A stretch of 7,512 nucleotides of DNA from an uncultured Bacteroidales bacterium (GCA_945828175.1 CALZQD010000075.1:1-7512); one strand, 5' to 3'; positions 1 through 6,611 are shown, numbered from the stretch's first letter. Translations and numbers: made by a program. The notes: generated by a model not told the origin, from the letters alone.

Positions 1-1606
1 CGCCGGTGACGATAGAGATGTCACCCGAAAGGACTTCGGCGCTGTCGACGCGGAGCACGGCCGTCAGCAGGCTGTCGACGGTCTTCACGCCGTTGTTGAA
101 GCGCTTGTTAGAACCGAACTGAAGGCACATCTTCGAGATGCGGGCCATCGTCGAGGTGTCGTTGCCGAGCCAGTAGAGGTCGCGGCCGTCGATGTCGCCT
201 GTTATCTTGAGATTGTGGAAGCGGTTGGCAGTCAGCATCGACGGACGTCCGATGAAGTCAACGTCGAAGTCGAGCCGCCCCGAGATATAAGCCTTGAGCA
301 TATCAGAGACTATCGACGGCAGGCGTGCGATGTCGCTGTAGCCCTTGAGGCAGGCGTCGATGAGCGGGTCGTCGTCGAAACCGTCGACGGTGCCGCTCAG
401 GGTGAGGTCGGTGGCGGGACCGGCGACATTGAGGCGCCGCAGCTCGGCGCTCGCGCGACTGAGGTCATCGCCGCAGAGCCTGACGCCCAGGTCGATGGCG
501 ACGTTCTTGAACTGAGCGCGTCCGTAGCCGGCCTTGCAGTCGCCGACGGCGATGTCAACCGTGGCGTAAGGCAGCTTCTCGAGCGCCGTGTTATAGGTGC
601 TGTCGAGGCGCATGGCAACGGCGATGCTGCCGTCGGTGTGTATCCTGTCGAGGTGCCAGGCCTCGCTCATCGAATCGGGCACGGTAGCTAACAGCGCGTT
701 TATCTCGACTGGTTCGAGTTTGGTCTCGAAGCTGTTGATTATGAGGTCGTTCTCGAAGTTTAGGTCGGCCGAGAAACAGCCTTTGATAAACGCGAGCCCG
801 ACGTCGAAGCCGTCGAGACGCAGGTTATAGGGGTGTTCAGAGTCCCAGTCGACGGTGCCGTCGAGCGAGAAGGGAAAGTCGGAGAGGTTGAAGCGTCCGA
901 GCAGCGGCGTCAGCAGGTTGCCTGACAGCTCGAAACGGTAGGCCGGAGCGTCTTTGCCGATTATGCCGGCTCGCCGGAGGGTGACGACTGCCTCGGTGCC
1001 GTTGGCGATGTCGACATAGCTGAAGCGGCCGGGCGTCTCGACTCTGAAGCGGTCGATGGTTATGCGCGGCAGGGCGGTGTCGCTCTCGTCGGCTTCTTCG
1101 ACGACCTCTGTGTCGAGGCTGTCGAGCGGGAAGATGTTGAAGTTGTTGACGTTGTCGTCGATGACGACGATGTTGACGCGTGGCGAGGTTATGGCGACGT
1201 CGCTCAGGCTGATGTCGCCCTTGGCGAGGGCGACGAGGCTGATGCCGCCGGTGAAGCGGTCGATGCTGACGATGGTGTCGGCTGAGGCCGGCAGGTCGCT
1301 GCGGCGGCTGCGCAGCTCCATCATCTTGGGCGACAGTATCGTGAGGCTGTCGACATCGAGGCGCAGGAAGGGGAACGTGGCTTTAAGTCCTAACTCGACG
1401 CGGGCGATGTCGACGCGCGCATCAAGAGCGCGGTTGGCGACGGCCGTGACTAAGGGCGTCAGACGTTCGGGCGACAGCGTCGCGACGACGGTGATCAGCG
1501 TGGCCGTAATGGCGAGGACGACAGCTAAGACGGTCCACAGGAATATTTTTATCAGTCGCCGCCATAGAGGGTAGGGGCGGCATGGCTGCGTTTGGGGTGT
1601 GTTCAT
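1..1606 (-). CDS. AsmA family membrane-anchored envelope protein (C-terminal part outside window)
   Basis: The reading frame is open for 535 codons from ATG at 1606 to the window edge, so the protein is partial at its C-terminus. It begins with a basic cytoplasmic stretch (residues about 10-20, WRRLIK) and one hydrophobic membrane helix (about 18-44). A large exported region rich in short beta-strand-like segments and Asp/Leu follows. The segment after the helix (SPERLTPLV near 45-53, then a stretch ending in FPFLRLDVDSLTI at about 78-90) resembles the N-terminus of AsmA-like proteins. This family is known for inner-membrane-anchored, periplasm-spanning beta-rich proteins linked to outer-membrane assembly and lipid transfer; that role here is inferred. 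The start is firm: an in-frame TAA lies 15 bases upstream. The ATG overlaps the TGA of the upstream lipoprotein gene (ATGA, 1603-1606), which suggests translational coupling. Bacteroidota members often exceed 800 residues, so a substantial part is probably missing. Confidence 0.82.
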   Translation of the reverse strand, partial: MNTPQTQPCRPYPLWRRLIKIFLWTVLAVVLAITATLITVVATLSPERLTPLVTAVANRALDARVDIARVELGLKATFPFLRLDVDSLTILSPKMMELRSRRSDLPASADTIVSIDRFTGGISLVALAKGDISLSDVAITSPRVNIVVIDDNVNNFNIFPLDSLDTEVVEEADESDTALPRITIDRFRVETPGRFSYVDIANGTEAVVTLRRAGIIGKDAPAYRFELSGNLLTPLLGRFNLSDFPFSLDGTVDWDSEHPYNLRLDGFDVGLAFIKGCFSADLNFENDLIINSFETKLEPVEINALLATVPDSMSEAWHLDRIHTDGSIAVAMRLDSTYNTALEKLPYATVDIAVGDCKAGYGRAQFKNVAIDLGVRLCGDDLSRASAELRRLNVAGPATDLTLSGTVDGFDDDPLIDACLKGYSDIARLPSIVSDMLKAYISGRLDFDVDFIGRPSMLTANRFHNLKITGDIDGRDLYWLGNDTSTMARISKMCLQFGSNKRFNNGVKTVDSLLTAVLRVDSAEVLSGDISIVTG

Positions 1607-2397
1607 TCTCTCGTTTGATTACTTGAGTTAGACAGAGTCTCGCGGCGGCCGCGGGCGGTGATGTGGAAGCAGCTCTGGTGGTGTTCGCGCTTGACGTAGC
1701 ATCGTCCTTCGCTGCGAAGATCATAGAGAATCTCGCCGAGGAGGTTCTTGAGGTCCTCGAAGGTGCGGTTGACGCCGAGCGAGTCGCAGATGAATTTTGA
1801 ATAGCTGATGTCGAAGGTGGTGCCGAACTGATGGGCCGACGAATCGACGGCGTTGCGGTTGACGCGACGCAGACGCTTGACGGTCAGCGGGGTGCGGAGT
1901 ACGCTCGTGACCTTTATGCGGTAGTTGCCGCCGCCGCGGGCCGCGAGCGAGTCGTTGAAACGCGAGCCGATATCGCTGAGAAGGTCGGCGGCTTCCTTGA
2001 CGAGGTAGGGGTAGGAGTGAGTCAGCTCGGCGATATAATATTCGCGGCACGAGTGGACACCGACAAGCGGATGGCGCATCTGCCAGATGTCGTCGTCGCT
2101 GTTGATGATGTCGATGCCGATTTCACACGCTTCGTTGATGTGCAGGTAGTTGCTGTCGTTGAAGACGCGGCCGTGCGGACCGATGTCCTTGATTCTCATG
2201 CGCTGACAGCCGCCGTCGGGGGCGCTGTCGAGGCAGATGTCATAGGGGTTGGGACCGGCCTCGGCGAAGATTTCGTCGAGAGTTTCGCTTGCTTTGGCGC
2301 CGTCGCGGGGCGCGTTGTCTGTGCCGCCGCAGCCTATAATGGCGGGCGACAGGGCCATAGAGGCCACAATTATCTTATGCAATAATCGTTGACGCAT
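1603..2397 (-). CDS. DUF5715-like lipoprotein with M15-like D,D-/L,D-peptidase zinc signature
   Basis: This predicted 264-residue lipoprotein has a basic start (MRQRLLHK), a short hydrophobic run and a lipobox IIGC, with Cys23 as the likely lipidated residue. The C-terminal half contains SAHQFGTTFD (187-196), which fits the SxHxxGxxxD pattern of peptidase M15 (VanX/VanY-type) zinc sites. Arg168 precedes it (SVLRTP) and His245 follows (CFHITAR). His189, Asp196 and His245 are therefore candidate zinc ligands, which would make it a murein-acting carboxypeptidase or endopeptidase; this activity is inferred. Overall it resembles the Bacteroidota family DUF5715, recognised from memory rather than by a search. 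An upstream in-frame ATG at 2433 would add 12 residues. I prefer 2397 because it puts the signal peptide at the N-terminus and leaves the palindrome at 2401-2420 outside the coding region. The gene follows nhaD by 65 bases and overlaps the AsmA start by 4 bases. Confidence 0.8.
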   Translation of the reverse strand: MRQRLLHKIIVASMALSPAIIGCGGTDNAPRDGAKASETLDEIFAEAGPNPYDICLDSAPDGGCQRMRIKDIGPHGRVFNDSNYLHINEACEIGIDIINSDDDIWQMRHPLVGVHSCREYYIAELTHSYPYLVKEAADLLSDIGSRFNDSLAARGGGNYRIKVTSVLRTPLTVKRLRRVNRNAVDSSAHQFGTTFDISYSKFICDSLGVNRTFEDLKNLLGEILYDLRSEGRCYVKREHHQSCFHITARGRRETLSNSSNQTRE

Positions 2398-2400
2398 AAC

Positions 2401-2420
2401 AAGATGTAAAATTACATCTT
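2401..2420. promoter_or_regulatory. Perfect 9+2+9 palindrome upstream of lipoprotein gene
   Basis: The arms AAGATGTAA and TTACATCTT are perfectly complementary around a 2-base centre (AA). The site ends only 3 bases before the preferred start codon at 2397 on the minus strand. It lies in the 65-base gap between nhaD and the lipoprotein gene. The 2-base centre is too short for a relaxed RNA hairpin loop and no T-run follows on the minus strand, so a dimeric regulator site is more likely than a terminator. The regulator is unknown. Confidence 0.45.
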
Positions 2421-2462
2421 TTTCGTCAAACAACGGCCATGCAAATATTATAAAAGCTTAAA

Positions 2463-3857
2463 TTACTTGAAGAGCGCGGTCTCGATGAGGTAGACGGCGG
2501 CGCCGGCGAGGTAACCGGCGAGGGCCAGCCAGGTGAAGCGCTTGAGATACCAGCCGAAGCTGATTTTCTCGAGACCCATGGCGATGACGCCTGCAGCCGA
2601 ACCTATGATGAGCAGGTTGCCGCCCACACCGGCGCAGTAGCTCAGGAACTCCCAGAAGACGCCGTCGACGACGAAGTTGGCGGCATAGCCTATCGAGGCG
2701 GGGTCGGTGATGCCATACATGCCCATGACGCCGGCGACGAGGGGTACGTTGTCGAGAATCGACGACATGGCGCCGAGGAGTATGTTGATGATGTAGACGT
2801 TGTGGATATGCTCGTCGAGGAAGGCTGCTGCCGCCGACAGTATGCCCGAGGCCTGCAGGACGCTGACGGCCATGAGGATGCCGAGGAAGAAGAGTATCGA
2901 AGGCATGTCGATGCGCGAGATGACTTTCGGCAGGCGCTGCTCGCGCGAGGCCGACAGATGTTTGCCGTTGTAGAAGCATTCAGAGAAAATCCACAGCAGA
3001 GCCAGTATCAGCAGGATGCCGACGAAAGGCGGCATGTGGGTGAGCGATTTGAAGACGGGTACGAGAAGCAGGCCGCCGACACCGAGGCAGAAGATGGTGT
3101 TGCGTTCGCGCGCCGAGATGACGGTGTCGACGCTTTTCTCGGTCACTACGGCCGGGAGGCGTCCTTTCAGACGGCTCGAGATGATGACGAGCGGCACGAG
3201 CAGAGACACGACGCTGGGCAGCAGCACATAGCTGACGAGAGCTCCGGCGGTGACGTTGCCCTTGACCCAGAGCAGGATGGTCGTCACGTCGCCGATTGGC
3301 GACCAGGCGCCGCCGGAGTTGGCCGAGATGACAATCATGCCGGTGTAGAGCCAGCGCTCGGTCTTGCGGTCGATGAGCTTGCGCAGCAGCAGGATCATGA
3401 CGATGGTCGTTGTCATGTTGTCGAGCACGGCCGAGAAGAAGAATGTAGTCAGGCAGATGACCCACAGCAGTTTGCGACGGCTGCGTGTAGTGATGCGGTC
3501 GGTGATGACCGAGAATCCTCCGTGGACGTCGATGAGCTCGACGATGGTCATGGCGCCGATGAGGAAGAAGAGGGTCTGGGTGATGTCGCCCATGGCCTCG
3601 ACAATCTTGACGTTTAGGACATAGTTGAGGCAGCGCTCACCGAACGACTTGGTGACCAACAGCGGGTTGTTGTCGACATAGTCGGCCAAAGCGTCGGGCT
3701 CGACGACCGGGATTATATACTCGGCTCCGAGGGCATAGATAATCCACATAAGCATGCCGAGCAGCAGGGCTATGGCGGTCTTGTCGATGCGCAGCGGATG
3801 TTCGAGGGCTATACAGATGTAGCCCACGCAGAATAATAGGATTAGGGTAGCAACCAT
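2463..3857 (-). CDS. nhaD: NhaD-type Na+/H+ antiporter
   Basis: This 464-residue polytopic inner-membrane protein belongs to the ion transporter superfamily that includes ArsB, CitM and NhaD. It would exchange external protons for cytoplasmic Na+ (and Li+), supporting pH and sodium homeostasis. About 11-13 hydrophobic segments are visible, for example near residues 2-18, 27-50, 92-112, 129-160, 171-197, 204-227, 253-270, 276-295, 318-343, 353-383, 400-427 and 438-460. NhaD-like signatures are present: LDNMTTTIVM (145-154), SANSGGAWSPIGD (178-190), the second-repeat counterpart SSILDNVPL (365-373), and a C-terminal GGNLLIIGSAAGVIAMGLEK (412-431). Asp146 and Asp369, in the two LDN motifs, are the obvious candidates for ion binding. 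The length is full for the family. The start at 3857 is the first good ATG after a 325-base intergenic region, and the gene leads the minus-strand cluster. Other ions as substrate cannot be excluded. Confidence 0.93.
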   Translation of the reverse strand: MVATLILLFCVGYICIALEHPLRIDKTAIALLLGMLMWIIYALGAEYIIPVVEPDALADYVDNNPLLVTKSFGERCLNYVLNVKIVEAMGDITQTLFFLIGAMTIVELIDVHGGFSVITDRITTRSRRKLLWVICLTTFFFSAVLDNMTTTIVMILLLRKLIDRKTERWLYTGMIVISANSGGAWSPIGDVTTILLWVKGNVTAGALVSYVLLPSVVSLLVPLVIISSRLKGRLPAVVTEKSVDTVISARERNTIFCLGVGGLLLVPVFKSLTHMPPFVGILLILALLWIFSECFYNGKHLSASREQRLPKVISRIDMPSILFFLGILMAVSVLQASGILSAAAAFLDEHIHNVYIINILLGAMSSILDNVPLVAGVMGMYGITDPASIGYAANFVVDGVFWEFLSYCAGVGGNLLIIGSAAGVIAMGLEKISFGWYLKRFTWLALAGYLAGAAVYLIETALFK

Positions 3858-3952
3858 CTTGATGAAGACACTTTCTTAAATTTCCTGATAAACCTCAAAT
3901 ATGATGAATTATAGTTCTTAACGGCGTGTAGATTGCGGCATTAAAAACATTG

Positions 3953-3960
3953 CAAATATA
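3953..3960 (-). promoter_or_regulatory. Candidate -7 box for nhaD
   Basis: Read on the minus strand this is TATATTTG, a full match to the Bacteroidota -7 consensus TAnnTTTG. No convincing TTTG lies about 19 bases upstream; the nearest TTG leaves only a 16-base spacer. If used, it gives an nhaD leader of roughly 90 bases. A second, weaker box (CATATTTG on the minus strand, 3896-3903) lies closer to the gene. Confidence 0.45.
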
Positions 3961-4085
3961 GAAATTTTTCCTTAATCAATCATTGTTCTAAAAGTCGGAA
4001 AATATTGGCCAAAAAGCCGCTAATTTTCTGAGTCGCAACAGATGCGGCACTCAACGTGATAATCGCCCGCGCAGCCGTGCCGGGC

Positions 4086-4097
4086 AAACATATGTTT
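4086..4097. promoter_or_regulatory. Perfect 12-bp palindrome AAACATATGTTT
   Basis: This is a perfect inverted repeat centred at 4091.5, just upstream of the -33 region of the helicase promoter. Outer GGC and GCC triplets (4083-4085 and 4100-4102) extend the symmetry, offset by two bases on the right. Its position suits an upstream activator or repressor site, but no regulator is identified. Confidence 0.35.
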
Positions 4098-4101
4098 ATG
4101 C

Positions 4102-4113
4102 CAAAACGTTTTG
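4102..4113. promoter_or_regulatory. Perfect 12-bp palindrome CAAAACGTTTTG overlapping the -33 box
   Basis: This is a perfect inverted repeat with a central CG. Its right half contains the TTTG used as the -33 element of the helicase promoter. The AAACGTTT core resembles operators of LacI/PurR-family repressors, where a central CpG is typical. Binding here would block RNA polymerase. The assignment to that family is inference from the core alone. Confidence 0.4.
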
Positions 4114-4140
4114 ATATAAAGTTGAAAAGCTGTAAATTTG
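4110..4140 (+). promoter_or_regulatory. Bacteroidota housekeeping promoter for the DEAD-box helicase
   Basis: TTTG at 4110-4113 and TAAATTTG at 4133-4140 are separated by exactly 19 bases. This matches the primary-sigma promoter of Bacteroidota (TTTG at -33, TAnnTTTG at -7). Transcription would start around 4145, giving a leader of about 38 bases before the ATG at 4183. The leader is A-rich near the start codon, as is usual in this phylum. Confidence 0.75.
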
Positions 4141-4150
4141 CAAATTTGCA
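4139..4150. promoter_or_regulatory. Perfect 12-bp palindrome TGCAAATTTGCA at the predicted transcription start
   Basis: This inverted repeat begins at the last two bases of the -7 box and spans the predicted transcription start. It also arises from a tandem copy of AAATTTGC (4134-4141 and 4142-4149), so the palindrome may be a by-product of the duplication. In this location it could serve as an operator. Confidence 0.35.
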
Positions 4151-4182
4151 GCGAAAGCAGAAACTAACATAAGACTAAAGAT

Positions 4183-5916
4183 ATGACTTTTCAAGATTTA
4201 GGCGTCAGAGACGACCTGCTCAGAGCCGTTGCCGAGCTCGGGTTCGAGACGCCGATGCCCGTGCAGGAGAAGGTGATACCTGTGCTTCTCGGCGGCGACC
4301 ACGACCTCGTCGCCCTCGCACAGACGGGCACAGGCAAGACGGCGGCCTTCGGCCTGCCCGTGATACAGCGCATCAATGTCGACCGCCGTGTGCCGCAGGC
4401 GCTTATCCTTGCGCCGACTCGCGAACTTTGCCTCCAGATTGCAGCCGATTTGGCTGATTTCTCCAAATATACGCCCGGCCTGCGGGTGCTCCCCGTCTAT
4501 GGCGGCTCGAGCATCGAGAGCCAGATTCGCGCCCTTCGTGAAGGCGTCCAGATTATCGTCGCCACCCCCGGCCGACTGATTGACCTCATCGACCGCGGCG
4601 TTGTCAAACTCGGCGACGTCCACACCGTTGTGCTCGACGAGGCCGACGAGATGCTCAACATGGGCTTTGTCGACTCTATCGAGGCCATCCTCGGCCATGT
4701 GCCCGCCGAGCGCGAGATGCTGCTCTTCTCGGCGACGATGCCGAGCGAAGTCGCCCGCATCGCCAAGCGCTTCATGCGCGACCCCGAGGAGATTGTCATC
4801 GGCACCCGCAATGAAGGCGCCGCAAACGTGCGACATATCTATTATATGGTAAACGCCCGCGACAAATACCTCGCGCTGAAGCGCATCGCCGACGACACCC
4901 CCAACATCTACGCCATCATTTTCTGCCGCACGCGCCGCGACACACAGGAGATTGCCGACAAGCTCATCGCCGACGGCTATAACGCTGACTCGCTCCACGG
5001 CGAGCTTTCGCAACAGCAGCGCGACACTGTGATGAAAAAATTCCGCGACCGCGTCATCACCCTGCTCGTCGCCACCGATGTCGCAGCCCGCGGCCTCGAC
5101 GTCGACGACCTGACCCACGTCATCAACTACGGCCTGCCCGACGACACAGCTGTCTACACCCACCGTTCGGGCCGTACGGGCCGCGCCGGCAAGACAGGCG
5201 TCTCGGTCGCCATCATCCACTCGCGCGAGAAAGGCAAATTGCGCGAAATCGAACGCATCATAGGCAAGAAATTCGAGCGCTGCGAGGTGCCTACGCCCCG
5301 GCATATCATCGAGAAACAGCTCTACAACCTCGCCGACCGCCTCGAGCGCGTCGAGGTCAACGAAGACGAGATTGCGAAATATCTGCCCGGCGTCAGCCGC
5401 AAACTCTCGTGGCTCTCGGCCGAAGACCTGCTCAAACGAGTGCTGTCGCTCGAATTCAACCGCCTGCTCGACTACTATAAGGATGCACCCAATATCGATT
5501 TCATCGACGAGAAACCCCTGCGCGAGAAGAAAAAAGGCGAGAAGCACGAGCGCCCCGCCGACGACCGCGAGAAAGACCGCCGCACGGCCTCGAAAGGCAT
5601 GGCGCGCATCTATATCAACGCCGGCAAAGCCGACGGATTCTATGCCGGCAACCTCATCGATCTCATCAACCACAACGTTGTCGGCCAGAGAGTTGACGTG
5701 GGCCGCATCGACCTGATGCCCTCTTACTCGCTCTTCGACGTGCGCCGCTCCGACGCCCACAGGATCACGTCGGCCCTCACCGGTGCCGATTTCTACGGCA
5801 AGCGCCTCTACTGCGAAATCGCCGACCCCGAGAAAGACTATGCCAAAGCCGCCGACCGCCGCGGCAAGGGCAAAGGCAAGGGCGAGAAAAAATTCGCACG
5901 CAAGAAAGCGAAATAA
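4183..5916 (+). CDS. deaD: DEAD-box ATP-dependent RNA helicase (DeaD/CsdA type)
   Basis: This 577-residue cytoplasmic helicase would unwind RNA duplexes with ATP, acting in ribosome assembly, mRNA turnover or cold adaptation. All core motifs are intact: Q motif with Gln28 (GFETPMPVQ, 20-28), motif I AQTGTGKT (46-53), Ia PTREL (78-82), Ib TPGRL (128-132), II DEAD (152-155), III SAT (183-185), IV IIFCRTR (245-251), V ATDVAARGLD (297-306) and VI HRSGRTGRAG (327-336). Residues about 380-440 form a helical linker and 445-470 a charged hinge. Residues about 473-553 fit a DbpA/CsdA-type RNA-binding domain (ARIYINAGKADGF at its start, RLYCEIADPEKDY at its end). The protein ends in a Gly/Lys-rich basic tail (559-577), which would add nonspecific RNA affinity. 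The domain order matches DeaD/CsdA; DbpA itself usually lacks this long basic tail. The gene has its own promoter (4110-4140) and is divergent from nhaD. Confidence 0.95.
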   Translation: MTFQDLGVRDDLLRAVAELGFETPMPVQEKVIPVLLGGDHDLVALAQTGTGKTAAFGLPVIQRINVDRRVPQALILAPTRELCLQIAADLADFSKYTPGLRVLPVYGGSSIESQIRALREGVQIIVATPGRLIDLIDRGVVKLGDVHTVVLDEADEMLNMGFVDSIEAILGHVPAEREMLLFSATMPSEVARIAKRFMRDPEEIVIGTRNEGAANVRHIYYMVNARDKYLALKRIADDTPNIYAIIFCRTRRDTQEIADKLIADGYNADSLHGELSQQQRDTVMKKFRDRVITLLVATDVAARGLDVDDLTHVINYGLPDDTAVYTHRSGRTGRAGKTGVSVAIIHSREKGKLREIERIIGKKFERCEVPTPRHIIEKQLYNLADRLERVEVNEDEIAKYLPGVSRKLSWLSAEDLLKRVLSLEFNRLLDYYKDAPNIDFIDEKPLREKKKGEKHERPADDREKDRRTASKGMARIYINAGKADGFYAGNLIDLINHNVVGQRVDVGRIDLMPSYSLFDVRRSDAHRITSALTGADFYGKRLYCEIADPEKDYAKAADRRGKGKGKGEKKFARKKAK

Positions 5917-5922
5917 ATTTAT

Positions 5923-5930
5923 TAATTTTG
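5923..5930 (+). promoter_or_regulatory. Candidate -7 box for the DUF3256-like gene and xseA
   Basis: TAATTTTG is a full match to TAnnTTTG and lies 7 bases after the helicase stop codon. No TTTG is seen about 19 bases upstream, where the DNA is still helicase coding sequence. The match arises inside the repeated AATTTTGA units, so it may be fortuitous. If real, the leader is about 50 bases. Confidence 0.3.
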
Positions 5931-5981
5931 AATTTTGAACTGACCTCTCATTCAAAATTCAACATTCTCAATTCAAAATTA
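5923..5981. repeat. AT-rich inverted and direct repeat cluster between helicase and DUF3256-like gene
   Basis: A perfect 12-bp inverted repeat (TTGAATTTTGAA at 5928-5939, TTCAAAATTCAA at 5951-5962) encloses an 11-base loop. A further copy, ATTCAAAATTA (5971-5981), is complementary to TAATTTTGAAT (5923-5933), so two alternative stems compete. The unit ATTCAAAATT is also repeated directly (5950-5959 and 5971-5980). No T-run follows the stem, so it is a poor intrinsic terminator. It could be a processing or mRNA-stability element, or a small dispersed repeat of the genome. Confidence 0.6.
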
Positions 5982-5987
5982 CCCGAA

Positions 5988-6611
5988 ATGATGCGTCTGA
6001 TATTGTCACTTTTAGCTGCTTTGGCGCTGATGCCCGCATCGGCGCTGCGCCCGTCGGTCGATGCTTTCTGCCGTGCACCCATCGATGTCGTCAGTTACCT
6101 GCCCGAATACTCGCGCCTCGACATGGTCGACTACTACGAGAGCGGCAGCAGTGTCGCATCCGACAGCTACTTAGGCAATAAGATACATATCACGGCGCTC
6201 GACTCCATGAGTCTGAGTTATGCCGTCGACGACTCAGTGCGTGTCACCATTGCTTTGTTGCCGACGTCGACCGACACGCTGACGATGGTCATAAAAGAGT
6301 TGCCCGCGCCCGTCGATGACTCGACCGTCAACTTCTATGACAAGCGCTGGCGACTGCTTGCGCCCGTGCAACTCAAGGCGCCGCGCTTCAGCGACTGGCT
6401 CAAAGACAAGAAACGCGCCGATGCCGTAGCTTTCGACATCCCCTTCGTCATGGCGACGGCCGCGTTCGACCCCGCGACGCAGCGACTCGTCTACACCAAC
6501 CGCACCGACCGCTATTTCTCTGACCGCGAGCGCCCCGAAACGCTCGACGAGCTTCTGCCCGAACTCGTCTATCAGTGGAACGGACGGCGTTTCACCCTCC
6601 TGAAACAATGA
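5988..6611 (+). CDS. DUF3256-like exported protein of unknown function
   Basis: This is a predicted 207-residue protein with a classical signal peptide: MMR, a hydrophobic core (ILSLLAALALMP) and a likely cleavage after ASA (residues 17-19). The mature part is about 188 residues. It includes DVVSYLPEYSRLDMVDYY (33-50), which resembles the opening of the Bacteroidota family DUF3256 (few or no characterised members that I know of); this is recognition from memory. It should act in the periplasm or at the envelope. The open frame extends upstream to an ATG at 5928, but those 20 residues are encoded by the AT-rich repeat and would bury the signal peptide, so I choose 5988 (5991 is equally possible). 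The gene follows the helicase by 71 bases. Its stop overlaps the xseA start (ATGA, 6608-6611), so translation of xseA is probably coupled to it. One Cys (28) lies near the mature N-terminus but there is no lipobox. Confidence 0.78.
   Translation: MMRLILSLLAALALMPASALRPSVDAFCRAPIDVVSYLPEYSRLDMVDYYESGSSVASDSYLGNKIHITALDSMSLSYAVDDSVRVTIALLPTSTDTLTMVIKELPAPVDDSTVNFYDKRWRLLAPVQLKAPRFSDWLKDKKRADAVAFDIPFVMATAAFDPATQRLVYTNRTDRYFSDRERPETLDELLPELVYQWNGRRFTLLKQ

Larger units (their letters stand above)
3858..4182. other. AT-rich divergent intergenic region between nhaD and the helicase
   Basis: These 325 bases carry no credible gene. The region is strikingly AT-rich compared with the coding sequence around it, apart from a GC-rich patch near 4060-4085. 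It must hold promoters for both divergent transcripts. On the plus side there is a good Bacteroidota promoter (4110-4140) with three perfect 12-bp palindromes around it. On the minus side there is a candidate -7 box at 3953-3960. The GC-rich patch contains a weak inverted repeat (CGGCAC at 4045-4050, GTGCCG at 4077-4082). No tRNA, riboswitch or terminator was recognised. Confidence 0.7.

Noticed and set aside
215..1574. Plus-strand open frames at 215-691, 597-830 and 1056-1574
   Set aside because: All lie opposite the continuous AsmA-family frame and have biased composition without domains.
1831..2385. A 184-codon plus-strand open frame opposite the lipoprotein gene
   Set aside because: The composition is Val/Ala/Asp-biased with no motif. 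The minus strand carries a lipobox and a zinc-site signature.
2401..2425. The palindrome followed by a T-run on the plus strand, as an intrinsic terminator
   Set aside because: No plus-strand gene ends here, the stem has few GC pairs and the loop would be only 2 bases.
2802..3617. A 271-codon plus-strand open frame opposite nhaD
   Set aside because: It is an antisense shadow. The product is an Asp/Glu/Gln/His-rich low-complexity chain with no recognisable fold, while the minus strand encodes a convincing antiporter.
4044..4083. GC-rich patch with a short inverted repeat as a possible small RNA or terminator
   Set aside because: The stem is only 6 bp with a 26-base loop, with no T-run and no promoter in the right place.
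4151..4158. GCGAAAGC in the helicase leader as a functional mini-hairpin
   Set aside because: This sequence can form a stable small DNA hairpin, but an 8-base match is easily due to chance and nothing else supports a role.
4198..5955. A 585-codon open frame on the minus strand opposite the helicase
   Set aside because: It mirrors a gene with complete helicase motifs. Its Val/Ala/Asp-rich product shows no domain, and it arises because GC-rich codons in the true frame rarely give stops on the opposite strand.
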